From Bdellovibrionaceae bacterium UBA5009 (GTDB taxonomy: Bacteria > Bdellovibrionota > Bdellovibrionia > Bdellovibrionales > Bdellovibrionaceae), in contig DGYJ01000028.1 in assembly GCA_002396665.1 (NCBI GenBank), positions 1-5,699 on the forward strand: DNA of 5,699 nucleotides, in the 5' to 3' direction. How positions within the stretch are numbered: position 1 is the first letter of the stretch; each line of letters begins with the position of its first letter. The position numbers and the translations under genes are program-made. The notes beneath the pieces were generated by a model, which had not been told where the DNA came from, made no database searches, and saw only the letters and a list, made by a program, of their open reading frames with translations. This document shows, one piece after another, positions 1 through 5,168 of this stretch.

Positions 1-472
1 AAGAAATGTTACCATCTTCATCGAAATCAACGATTAAAATCCCGTTGCCATAGACAATAGTAGTTTGAAATTTTGCAGAATTGGATTTAGCAGTGATTCT
101 CATTTGTGAATCGCCAAACTTTGTGGAAAAAGAAACTGAACCTGTTGTATTGGTTGAACCATTAGGATCATTTAGAGACCCATTGCTATAGCGAAGTGTA
201 GTGCCTGAAGGGTAATTCATAGCTCCATTAGAATATCGTAATGTAGTGCCATTTTCGTAATTCATGGCTCCGTTTGAATAACGAAGCGTAGTGCCTGAAG
301 GGTAATTCATGGCTCCATTTGAATATCTCAACGTGGTCCCATTAGGATAATTCATGGATCCATTCGAGTACATCAGTGTGCTACCATTTGGATAGTTGGC
401 AGGACAGTCGACATTTGCGAAAGAAAATGAAGAAGCAAAAGACGTAGCAACTATTAGTAATAAGATTTTCAT
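1..472 (-). CDS. Secreted Y-x-N-G tandem-repeat protein, C-terminus cut off by the window edge
   Basis: The reading frame opens at the ATG at 470-472 and stays open to position 1, so about 157 residues are visible and the C-terminus is missing. Residues 1-19 form a Sec signal peptide: a single Lys, a hydrophobic core, then S-F-A with cleavage expected before N20. Residue 23 is the only Cys. Residues 27-101 are five 15-residue units of the form YPNGTTLRYSNGAMN, followed by a decayed DPNGST unit. Each unit is two Y-x-N-G half units of 8 and 7 residues. After the repeats comes a Ser/Thr/Asn-rich stretch (about 108-125), then a strand-like region ending in an acidic DFDEDGN motif at about 150-156. 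The repeats loosely resemble MORN_2 or YD-type beta-hairpin repeats, but I cannot assign a family. A weak GGGG Shine-Dalgarno lies 6 nt before the ATG. The gene is separated from the upstream protease by 111 bp that contain its own promoter. Envelope or surface location is inferred; function is unknown. Confidence 0.85.
   Translation of the reverse strand, partial: MKILLLIVATSFASSFSFANVDCPANYPNGSTLMYSNGSMNYPNGTTLRYSNGAMNYPSGTTLRYSNGAMNYENGTTLRYSNGAMNYPSGTTLRYSNGSLNDPNGSTNTTGSVSFSTKFGDSQMRITAKSNSAKFQTTIVYGNGILIVDFDEDGNIS
170..394 (-). repeat. Five tandem 45-bp repeats coding for YPNGTTLRYSNGAMN-type units
   Basis: Five in-frame units of exactly 45 bp code for residues 27-101 of the secreted repeat protein. 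The protein units read YPNGSTLMYSNGSMN, YPNGTTLRYSNGAMN, YPSGTTLRYSNGAMN, YENGTTLRYSNGAMN and YPSGTTLRYSNGSLN. At DNA level there is also a 90-bp period: 192-220 and 282-310 match at 28 of 29 bases. This suggests that a two-unit block was duplicated after the single units had diverged. Confidence 0.9.
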
Positions 473-532
473 GATTTACCCCACACGTAAGAATTTTGAG
501 ACATTCTGACACCAGAAAAATTAGTAGCAAGA

Positions 533-560
533 CTTATACCATAAACAAGTCGGCTGCCAA
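533..560 (-). promoter_or_regulatory. Sigma70-type promoter for the repeat-protein gene
   Basis: On the minus strand a -35 box TTGGCA (555-560, 5 of 6 to consensus) and a -10 box TATAAG (533-538, 5 of 6) are separated by 16 bp. The predicted start, near 526, would give a leader of about 55 nt before the ATG at 472. The promoter lies wholly in the 111-bp gap after the protease stop codon, so the repeat protein can be expressed on its own. Confidence 0.55.
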
Positions 561-583
561 GATTTAATGAACGACTATAAAAT

Positions 584-1615
584 TTATTGATTAAACATAC
601 CTGAACATATTTTAGCTTTTTCTTTGAAAATGGGCGCAAAAACTTCTGAAAATTTTTGTGTGGATCTTAAACGTGATTCAACTGTATCCAATGCGTAGTC
701 GGCTCTTAAAATAATAATATACTGGGGTGTCGCCCTGACGGTAATTCCCACCAACTTGCCCTCGCCATCAAACACAGGCCCGCCAGACATTCCTCCGTAT
801 GCAAAACCCTTGGCAAATAATAACTTCCTATAGTCTACGTCTATAGGAATACCTTGGTTTGTTATACCCAAAGCTTTTGCTTCTTCCATTGATAAGGGCT
901 CGCCTAAAGAAATCTGCAAATCCTTGTTTGGATTTCTTTGAACACCAAAGCCAAAAATAAAAAGTGGTTCATCTTTTTTAAGTAGACCTTTTCTAATAGT
1001 CGGCATAGTTGGTGGTGTAAATTCGCTTTCAAAAATCTGTTTTGCAGTAAGGTCGCTTTTCGTGCCAGTGGTTAATTCAATCATCTGGAAATCCTTATCT
1101 GGGGGAAGGGCTTCGGATTCAATTTGATGAGAATTCCACTCAGGGAAATAAAGAGGTCGATTAAAAAGCTGGTTTTTTGAGGCCCGGCTGTCTTTGTCGT
1201 TGAAGCTAGTATATCTATCAAATTGATCAGCAGGATCATTGAAAGGACCAATTTGTTCTTGATATCGCCCAGATCCTCTCTGCGCTGCCTGCGGTGTACC
1301 AGCGTTAACATGAAGTGCCGTAAGAACAATTGCATGCTGTTTTGAATTGAATCCAAGCACTACTCCTGATCCATCCCAAATTTTAACAACCAGGTTACCT
1401 AAGGACTTGAGTTCGGATAAAAGCTCTGGAGGACCCTTTAGAAGATTTAAGGATGCTGCTTCGATATTCGCGGGCGTTCTTGTTTTCTGGCTATTTAGCA
1501 CTGCAAAAGATGGGTTACAAAATGCGATGAAAGTAAAAATTAATGTCAGTTTTGTTGAAAAATTTGACAGTAATTTTCCTTGAGGTCGAAATAGCTTTAT
1601 TTGATTCATAGGCAA
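584..1615 (-). CDS. Exported trypsin-like (S1-fold) serine protease
   Basis: The 343-residue product is a chymotrypsin/trypsin-fold peptidase expected to act in the periplasm or outside the cell. Residues about 1-38 form a signal peptide with a basic n-region (K7, R10, K14, K22), a hydrophobic core at 23-33 and a P-S-F-A cleavage site after A38. The triad is visible in order: H102 in LTALHV (family form TAAH), D175 in DKDFQMIEL as the likely Asp, and S277 in GGMSGGPVFD, the GxSGGP nucleophile motif. A G-K-L-V-G-I-T strand follows at 286-292, as is usual. There is no PDZ domain, so it is not a DegP/HtrA-type protein. The insertion between His and Asp (about 105-170), rich in charged and polar residues, is longer than in minimal S1 domains. 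The TTG at 1613-1615 is preferred as start because GAAGG lies 6 nt before it; the alternative ATG at 1607-1609 has 12 nt. The gene diverges from the small gene at 1714. The natural substrate is unknown. Confidence 0.9.
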   Translation of the reverse strand: MPMNQIKLFRPQGKLLSNFSTKLTLIFTFIAFCNPSFAVLNSQKTRTPANIEAASLNLLKGPPELLSELKSLGNLVVKIWDGSGVVLGFNSKQHAIVLTALHVNAGTPQAAQRGSGRYQEQIGPFNDPADQFDRYTSFNDKDSRASKNQLFNRPLYFPEWNSHQIESEALPPDKDFQMIELTTGTKSDLTAKQIFESEFTPPTMPTIRKGLLKKDEPLFIFGFGVQRNPNKDLQISLGEPLSMEEAKALGITNQGIPIDVDYRKLLFAKGFAYGGMSGGPVFDGEGKLVGITVRATPQYIIILRADYALDTVESRLRSTQKFSEVFAPIFKEKAKICSGMFNQ

Positions 1616-1621
1616 AATTAG

Positions 1622-1626
1622 CCTTC
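1622..1626 (-). promoter_or_regulatory. Ribosome binding site favouring a TTG start for the protease
   Basis: GAAGG on the minus strand lies 6 nt upstream of an in-frame TTG (1613-1615) and 12 nt upstream of the first ATG (1607-1609). The 6-nt gap is close to the usual optimum, so the TTG is the more likely start. The two options differ by only two residues in the n-region of the signal peptide. Confidence 0.5.
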
Positions 1627-1628
1627 AA

Positions 1629-1696
1629 TTTTTGTACCATAAATAAACTGATCTCTTTTATCCCTGCCATAATAGGATTCGGATTTGGTACAAAAA
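1629..1696. repeat. 11-bp perfect inverted repeat in the divergent promoter region
   Basis: TTTTTGTACCA at 1629-1639 is matched by its exact reverse complement TGGTACAAAAA at 1686-1696, leaving 46 bp between the arms. The pair almost fills the spacer between the protease (start 1615, minus) and the small secreted protein (start 1714, plus). The centre-to-centre distance is 57 bp, between five and six helical turns. It may be a pair of operator half-sites for a looping regulator. It could also be chance in AT-rich DNA, although each arm contains a GGTACA core. Confidence 0.45.
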
Positions 1697-1713
1697 ATAA
1701 ATTAAAAGATGTC

Positions 1714-1989
1714 ATGAAGCCATATAGGAAGTTAATAAGTTTTAGCGGAAATAAAAAGAGCCCAAAAGAGCATCTGTCCAGTTCATTGACACTGTTGATC
1801 CTAGCAATTTTCATAAACTTTTTCGTTGTTGAAGTCGGCGCAAGTACTATCTCCTGCCAGGGCATTTTTACCGACCAGTCCATAGGTAAAGTAAGAACAA
1901 ATTTACTAAACGACGCTCGCACAAATGGCCTAAGTGTCGAAACATTTGAAGAGGCCTGCCGATTAGCAGTATTTAATGTGAGCCTCTAA
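1714..1989 (+). CDS. Small putative exported protein with two cysteines
   Basis: The 91-residue product is not recognised. It has a basic, polar N-terminal region (residues 1-20, seven Lys/Arg), a hydrophobic segment at about 24-40 and a possible V-G-A signal peptidase site after A43. The remaining mature part of about 48 residues contains two cysteines, C48 and C82, which could form a disulfide in the periplasm. If the segment is not cleaved, it would be a single-pass anchor. The ribosome binding site is poor (AAAAGATG just before the ATG). Its TAA stop overlaps the TAG stop of the convergent membrane-protein gene. A longer minus-strand frame (1515-1922) covers much of the same DNA but overlaps the start of the protease and lacks any domain pattern. 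The plus-strand gene is preferred because it shows export-signal logic and fits the divergent spacer. It may also be a remnant of a longer gene. Confidence 0.5.
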   Translation: MKPYRKLISFSGNKKSPKEHLSSSLTLLILAIFINFFVVEVGASTISCQGIFTDQSIGKVRTNLLNDARTNGLSVETFEEACRLAVFNVSL

Positions 1990-2396
1990 TGATTAGACGT
2001 AGCCTCTATAAGCCAATAAATGCCAAATAAAACTAAAAAAATAGTATATAAAAACTCAACTGATAAAGCGATTACAGCCGATGTACCTGTAAAACTAAAT
2101 ACCTTACTTGTGCGATACATAGGAATCACTACCGGATCTCCTCGTCTAAGATTTTGTAGATTTGAGACCACTCTACTTCCGACAAGATAAGCGCATAAGA
2201 ACAATCCTATAGCGCAAAAAGTACCAGAAATAGTTGGATTAACTTTAGCTAAGAATGATTTCGGCAATAACACCAGTAAAAATAAGAAGAGCAAAACCGC
2301 TACATCCTTATTCCAATTTAGCAGGCCTAACTGAGCCAAAATTAAACAGATCACCAGTACCATTTTTCTCACAAGCAAACTCCAGCACTTGTTCAT
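1986..2396 (-). CDS. Small polytopic membrane protein, about four helices, function unknown
   Basis: The 136-residue product is dominated by hydrophobic segments at about 11-27, 31-50, 57-75 and 105-132. The segments at 11-75 are joined by short turns. The last is separated by a basic loop (residues 80-100) containing LRRGDPVVIPMYRTSK. No transporter signature, catalytic motif or named family was recognised. The ATG at 2394-2396 is the first possible start after an in-frame stop, but has no clear Shine-Dalgarno; M12 (MVLVICLIL) is a possible alternative start that would keep the first helix. The TAG stop overlaps the stop of the convergent small gene at 1714-1989. The gene has no same-strand neighbour close by and appears to be transcribed alone from the 2397-2706 region. 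An inner-membrane location is inferred from the helices. Confidence 0.7.
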   Translation of the reverse strand: MNKCWSLLVRKMVLVICLILAQLGLLNWNKDVAVLLFLFLLVLLPKSFLAKVNPTISGTFCAIGLFLCAYLVGSRVVSNLQNLRRGDPVVIPMYRTSKVFSFTGTSAVIALSVEFLYTIFLVLFGIYWLIEATSNH

Positions 2397-2567
2397 ATTG
2401 TCGTCAACTCGCGAAAAAAGAAATTATTAAATTAGGTCCTTCATCTTCTCTGGAGAAGGGACGCACCGACACGAATGATAATAATAATTGTTCCGACTCC
2501 CAGACCACCTTTGATCGCGATAAGGCCAGGAAAATCAAACTCATTATGCCAGGTCGCATATATTTAA

Positions 2568-2591
2568 CCTAAGCTATTTAGGGCATTTTTT
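2568..2591 (+). terminator. Weak terminator-like stem with T-run
   Basis: CCTAA (2568-2572) pairs with TTAGG (2578-2582) around the loop GCTAT, and six T residues follow at 2586-2591. The 5-bp stem is short and only moderately stable, and a GCA separates it from the T-run. No convincing plus-strand gene ends here, so it could only matter for a transcript that reads through the gap. Confidence 0.25.
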
Positions 2592-2629
2592 ATGAAACTG
2601 GTTCACCCCCAAAACTGCACTAAATAGCT
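2572..2629. repeat. 10-bp perfect inverted repeat overlapping the terminator-like stem
   Basis: AGCTATTTAG at 2572-2581 and its exact reverse complement CTAAATAGCT at 2620-2629 are separated by 38 bp. The left arm overlaps the loop and right arm of the CCTAA/TTAGG stem at 2568-2582, so the two hairpins would exclude each other in a plus-strand RNA. That RNA would lie upstream of the lipoprotein gene. Confidence 0.45.
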
Positions 2630-2671
2630 CAGATTTGCTTTATCTGGAGGTATAAAAAAACAATTGGTATG

Positions 2672-2700
2672 TTGATCAAATCCTGACGATCTCGTAGATT
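2672..2700 (+). promoter_or_regulatory. Possible promoter giving a leaderless lipoprotein mRNA
   Basis: A -35 like TTGATC (2672-2677) and a -10 like TAGATT (2695-2700) are separated by 17 bp, and each matches consensus at 4 of 6 positions. A start 7 nt after the -10 box would fall on the A of the lipoprotein ATG at 2707. This agrees with the absence of a Shine-Dalgarno directly before that ATG. The boxes are imperfect, so this is only a candidate. Confidence 0.3.
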
Positions 2701-2706
2701 TAATGT

Positions 2707-3117
2707 ATGCGTATTTTTCTTATTCTTGGATTCACGCTATTGCTTGGGGGCTGCAATGGAGATGTCTCTTCAAAAGAGATTTTACCACCGCAGCATTTAC
2801 ATATTAAAGACCAATTTAGTTATCTAATCAGTCTTGAGGGTTTCTTTGCTCCTGAAGAAATCAAATGGATCCATTCAATTGAGCCTCGTATCAAATACCT
2901 ATTAGCGTCAGGGTACTCGGCCCAAAGACAATCAGATCGATATCACAATTTCAAAAACGCGAAAGAATTTGTCGATATTCCAGATAAGAATTTTCGCATA
3001 CTGAAAAAGATTAAGTTTGGTGGCACTTTTCTTTCAGACGCAGTAGTACTCGATGTTGTTGAAAGTTCAAAAAAAGAGCTTTTTGTGACATTTGCAATTG
3101 ATCGCAATTTCGATTGA
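2707..3117 (+). CDS. Small lipoprotein of unknown function
   Basis: The 136-residue product starts with a type II signal peptide: R2, a hydrophobic core at 3-13 and the lipobox L13-G14-G15-C16, so C16 would be lipidated and become the first mature residue. Residue +2 is Asn rather than Asp, which by the E. coli rule would favour sorting to the outer membrane. The mature part is soluble, mixed in charge and has aromatic patches (FFAPEEIKWIHSIEPRIKYL at 46-65), but no family was recognised. The ATG is fixed by an in-frame TAA two codons upstream (2701-2703). There is no good ribosome binding site, and the nearest GGAGG is at 2646-2650, much too far away. The gene stands alone on the plus strand and converges on the antiporter gene with a gap of 36 bp. 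No clear terminator was seen in that gap. Confidence 0.8.
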   Translation: MRIFLILGFTLLLGGCNGDVSSKEILPPQHLHIKDQFSYLISLEGFFAPEEIKWIHSIEPRIKYLLASGYSAQRQSDRYHNFKNAKEFVDIPDKNFRILKKIKFGGTFLSDAVVLDVVESSKKELFVTFAIDRNFD

Positions 3118-3153
3118 GACAGAGCCTCACCGGCCGCACCAATTTCCTCAACC

Positions 3154-4239
3154 TTAAGGCATAATTGAAATCGCTAAATACGAAATCATGATCATTAAAT
3201 GAATTAAACCATGAAGTGATGTTGTTTTTCCTGAACCAAAAGTTAATCCCGCAGTTATGAATGTCAGCATCAGAAAAACAATTCCCTTTGGGTCAAGTCC
3301 AAGGGTCAAGGGTTTGTCGTACATGATTGAATACAAGCTAACAGCGGGTATGGTTAGGGCAATGCTGGCAGCTCCTGATCCAAGGGCTAAATTCAGACTT
3401 GTTTGAAGTTGATTGATTTTAGCTGCATTCATTGCGGCAAGTGTCTCCGGGGCAAGAACAAGAATTGCAATCACTATTCCCACAACCGTTTTTGGTGCTC
3501 CGAACGCTGCTATCGTGGATTCAATATTTGGACTTAAAATTTTAGAAAGACCCACAACAGTAGTCAGTGAAAGTAGAAGTGAAATAAAACTGATGATTGT
3601 TCTCGTTTTACTTGGTAAAGTCGGCTGTTGTCGGTTTTGTGAGTTTTCTGATGCTGCAAAAAAATTCTTATGGGATTTTGTTTGTGCCCAAACCAGGGCT
3701 CCATACAAAAATAAAGATGTGAAAGAGGCGTAGATCAGTTGGCCACTGCTATAGGTCCCACTAGAAGTCGTTGTCGTATATATTGGTAAAATAAGAGTCA
3801 GCGCCGACAGCACGGCTAAAACGCCAAGTAATGCCGTAGTTCCAACGGATTGAAAGCTAAGTTCTTTGTGCTTGATCCCACCCAACAGAATGCATGCGCC
3901 GATGATACCATTCGTAACTATCATCAGTGCAGAAAAGACAGTGTCACGGGCAATTTGTGAAGAACTAACAGATTCGTTTCCCATAAGACTTAAAATCAGC
4001 GCGACTTCTATGATTGTCACCGACAAGGCTAAGATAAGACTTCCTAAGGAGGGGCCTAAGCGTTCAGCAATAACCCCTGCGCTATGGACAGCGCAGGATA
4101 CTGCCGTTGCCAGAAAGATAATTGCTAGAAATGGTGCGGCCCCGCCACCAATGGGGCCTAAATTAGCGATGATCAAAACCAAAAATGAAATCAACGAGAG
4201 CCAGTCATTCGAGGTCAATATTTTTGATATGTATTTCAT
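3154..4239 (-). CDS. chaA: ChaA-type Ca2+(Na+)/H+ antiporter
   Basis: The 361-residue protein is an inner-membrane cation/proton antiporter of the CaCA superfamily, close in length to E. coli ChaA (about 366 residues). The two family repeats are visible. The first has ERLGPSLGSLILALSVTIIEVALI at 59-82 with the key Glu at 78. The second has APETLAAMNAAKINQLQTSLNLALGSG at 263-289 with E265 and the LNLALGSG signature. About ten to eleven hydrophobic segments are present. A hydrophilic loop at about 186-213, rich in Lys, Gln, Asn and Ser, separates the two halves, as expected. ChaA proteins expel Ca2+ or Na+ in exchange for protons and help at alkaline pH or high salt; the ion here cannot be read from sequence. 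The start lies 12 bp after the GH16 stop on the same strand and has only a weak Shine-Dalgarno (AAAGTG), so cotranscription and perhaps translational coupling are likely. Confidence 0.93.
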   Translation of the reverse strand: MKYISKILTSNDWLSLISFLVLIIANLGPIGGGAAPFLAIIFLATAVSCAVHSAGVIAERLGPSLGSLILALSVTIIEVALILSLMGNESVSSSQIARDTVFSALMIVTNGIIGACILLGGIKHKELSFQSVGTTALLGVLAVLSALTLILPIYTTTTSSGTYSSGQLIYASFTSLFLYGALVWAQTKSHKNFFAASENSQNRQQPTLPSKTRTIISFISLLLSLTTVVGLSKILSPNIESTIAAFGAPKTVVGIVIAILVLAPETLAAMNAAKINQLQTSLNLALGSGAASIALTIPAVSLYSIMYDKPLTLGLDPKGIVFLMLTFITAGLTFGSGKTTSLHGLIHLMIMISYLAISIMP

Positions 4240-4251
4240 TCTATGGACACT

Positions 4252-5091
4252 TTATTTTGTTTTCCAAACGCGGACCCATTGGACATCCATACCAGTTTTA
4301 GAATGGGCTCGGTCTAAATAACCTTCGGTAGGAATCAGTCCCGCCCAGTCGTGATTTCGAATTTCGCATGTTAAATAAATGAACTGTGATCTTTTCGAAA
4401 TTGGATAAGCAGTTTGCCAGACTTGTTTTCCATCCAGGTAAAACTTATATTCTTTATCTGTCCACAGGACAGCATAGGTGTGCCAGTTTCCATCAATGGA
4501 ATTGTTTTTTGGCCCCGCAGCGGCAGAGCCAATATGCTGATGTTCTTTTTTGTAGCCATCCCAATGTAAATTGATTGAAGCAAAGTTTGAAATATTCTGA
4601 TTTCTTTTATTGATTGCACGGTGTTCGACGATATCAATTTCGACACCAGCCTTTGCTGGGTTTTTCATTGGGTTACCAATGGTCGGCGTTTGAAGCCAAA
4701 ATGCACACCATGTTCCTGGGGCTCCGTGGAATCGAATTTTGGATTCAAAAAAACCATAGGTCGTTTCAAAAATATTTTGTGTCGAAAGATATCCAGTGTA
4801 GTGGGTTTTGTTTTCTGTATAAGTTGTAATTTTTAAAAATCCTGGAACTGTCGTTACGGCATCAGTTGTGCGCATGGCATTGTCGCGTTGGCCAGTCAGA
4901 ATAGACCATTTGCTTTTATCAACCTGCTGAGACGAAAAATCATCCTGCCAGGCCAGAGCATAGTTTGCAGGAAGTTGAACTGACGGCGTAATGTCAGAAG
5001 CAACCTTACGATTTTTTGTATCACTGTTTGCAAAAGAAAACACCCCTAGACTAAATGCTAGGATTGCAGCAATGGAATAAAAAGTTTTCAT
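4252..5091 (-). CDS. Secreted glycoside hydrolase family 16 (laminarinase-type active site)
   Basis: The 279-residue protein is a GH16 endo-acting beta-glycan hydrolase or transglycosylase. Residues 1-21 are a Sec signal peptide with cleavage expected after S-F-A21, so it acts outside the inner membrane. The single catalytic domain runs from about 45 to 279: the early strand LAWQDDF at 46-52, GFFESKIRF at 113-121, the substrate-cleft GTWCAFWLQTP at 126-136, then E151-I-D-I-V-E156. In GH16 the first Glu is the nucleophile, D153 assists and the last Glu is the acid/base. The ExDxxE spacing is that of the beta-bulge branch (laminarinases, agarases, carrageenases), not the ExDxE of lichenases. 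NLHWDGY (174-180), WHTYAVLWT (203-211) and FYLDGK (217-222) are further family strands. Length is normal for a one-domain enzyme; no carbohydrate-binding module or anchor is present. The substrate is not determined; beta-1,3-glucan is one option. The ATG at 5091 has a weak ribosome binding site. The gene probably leads an operon with chaA. Confidence 0.93.
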   Translation of the reverse strand: MKTFYSIAAILAFSLGVFSFANSDTKNRKVASDITPSVQLPANYALAWQDDFSSQQVDKSKWSILTGQRDNAMRTTDAVTTVPGFLKITTYTENKTHYTGYLSTQNIFETTYGFFESKIRFHGAPGTWCAFWLQTPTIGNPMKNPAKAGVEIDIVEHRAINKRNQNISNFASINLHWDGYKKEHQHIGSAAAGPKNNSIDGNWHTYAVLWTDKEYKFYLDGKQVWQTAYPISKRSQFIYLTCEIRNHDWAGLIPTEGYLDRAHSKTGMDVQWVRVWKTK

Positions 5092-5120
5092 TCTAAAATG
5101 TTAATCAATACGCAAATGTG

Positions 5121-5168
5121 TAGCAAATGAAAAATATTAATTTTTATTATTAATGACTACATTTGCTA
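5121..5168. repeat. 9-bp inverted repeat enclosing an AT palindrome, upstream of GH16
   Basis: TAGCAAATG at 5121-5129 and its reverse complement CATTTGCTA at 5160-5168 flank 30 bp of A/T-rich DNA. That DNA contains the perfect 16-bp palindrome AAAAATATTAATTTTT (5130-5145). A further related GCAAATGTGTAG sits at 5112-5123. The block fills most of the 77 bp between the stop of the upstream membrane-protein gene and the GH16 start. It could be a regulator site for GH16 or a weak hairpin ending the upstream transcript; there is no T-run to support a standard terminator. Confidence 0.4.

Larger units (their letters stand above)
2397..2706. other. Intergenic region of 310 bp between divergent genes
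   Basis: This stretch lies between the start of the membrane protein (2396, minus) and the start of the lipoprotein (2707, plus). It holds no convincing gene. A plus-strand frame ending at 2572 and a minus-strand frame at 2441-2563 are both open but lack supported starts and recognisable domains. Other contents are a short palindrome CTTCTCTGGAGAAG at 2445-2458, the 10-bp inverted repeat at 2572-2581/2620-2629, a weak stem with a T-run at 2568-2591, an isolated GGAGG at 2646-2650, and a possible promoter at 2672-2700. Decayed coding DNA is possible but not shown. Confidence 0.6.

Noticed and set aside
1515..1922. Minus-strand open frame of 135 codons
   Set aside because: It overlaps the 5' part of the protease in another frame and covers the divergent spacer. 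No signal, domain or ribosome binding site supports it.
2441..2563. Minus-strand open stretch of 40 codons reading ..WHNEFDFPGLIAIKGG.. and then a run of Ile
   Set aside because: It looks somewhat protein-like and could be a gene relic, but it follows an in-frame stop and has no ATG, GTG or TTG start. The Ile run simply reflects an AAT-type trinucleotide run.
2255..2572. Plus-strand open frame of 105 codons overlapping the start of the membrane-protein gene
   Set aside because: Its first half is antisense to a well-supported four-helix protein, the start has no ribosome binding site, and the translated product is low in hydrophobic core and rich in Asn/Asp/Ser with no recognisable domain.
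2596..2629. Possible IS3-type transposon end in the GGTTCACCCCCAAAAC stretch
   Set aside because: There is a loose resemblance only. No second end, target duplication or transposase fragment was found in the window.
2646..2686. GGAGG followed by a five-residue frame MLIKS, as a possible leader peptide before the lipoprotein
   Set aside because: The GGAGG is 18 nt from the ATG, too far for normal initiation, and the peptide has no regulatory residue run.
3413..4321. Plus-strand open frames of 106 and 151 codons under the antiporter gene
   Set aside because: They are antisense shadows of a clearly conserved ChaA-type protein.
4371..4836. Several short frames on both strands within the GH16 gene
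   Set aside because: They lie inside a conserved catalytic domain in other frames and have no independent support.
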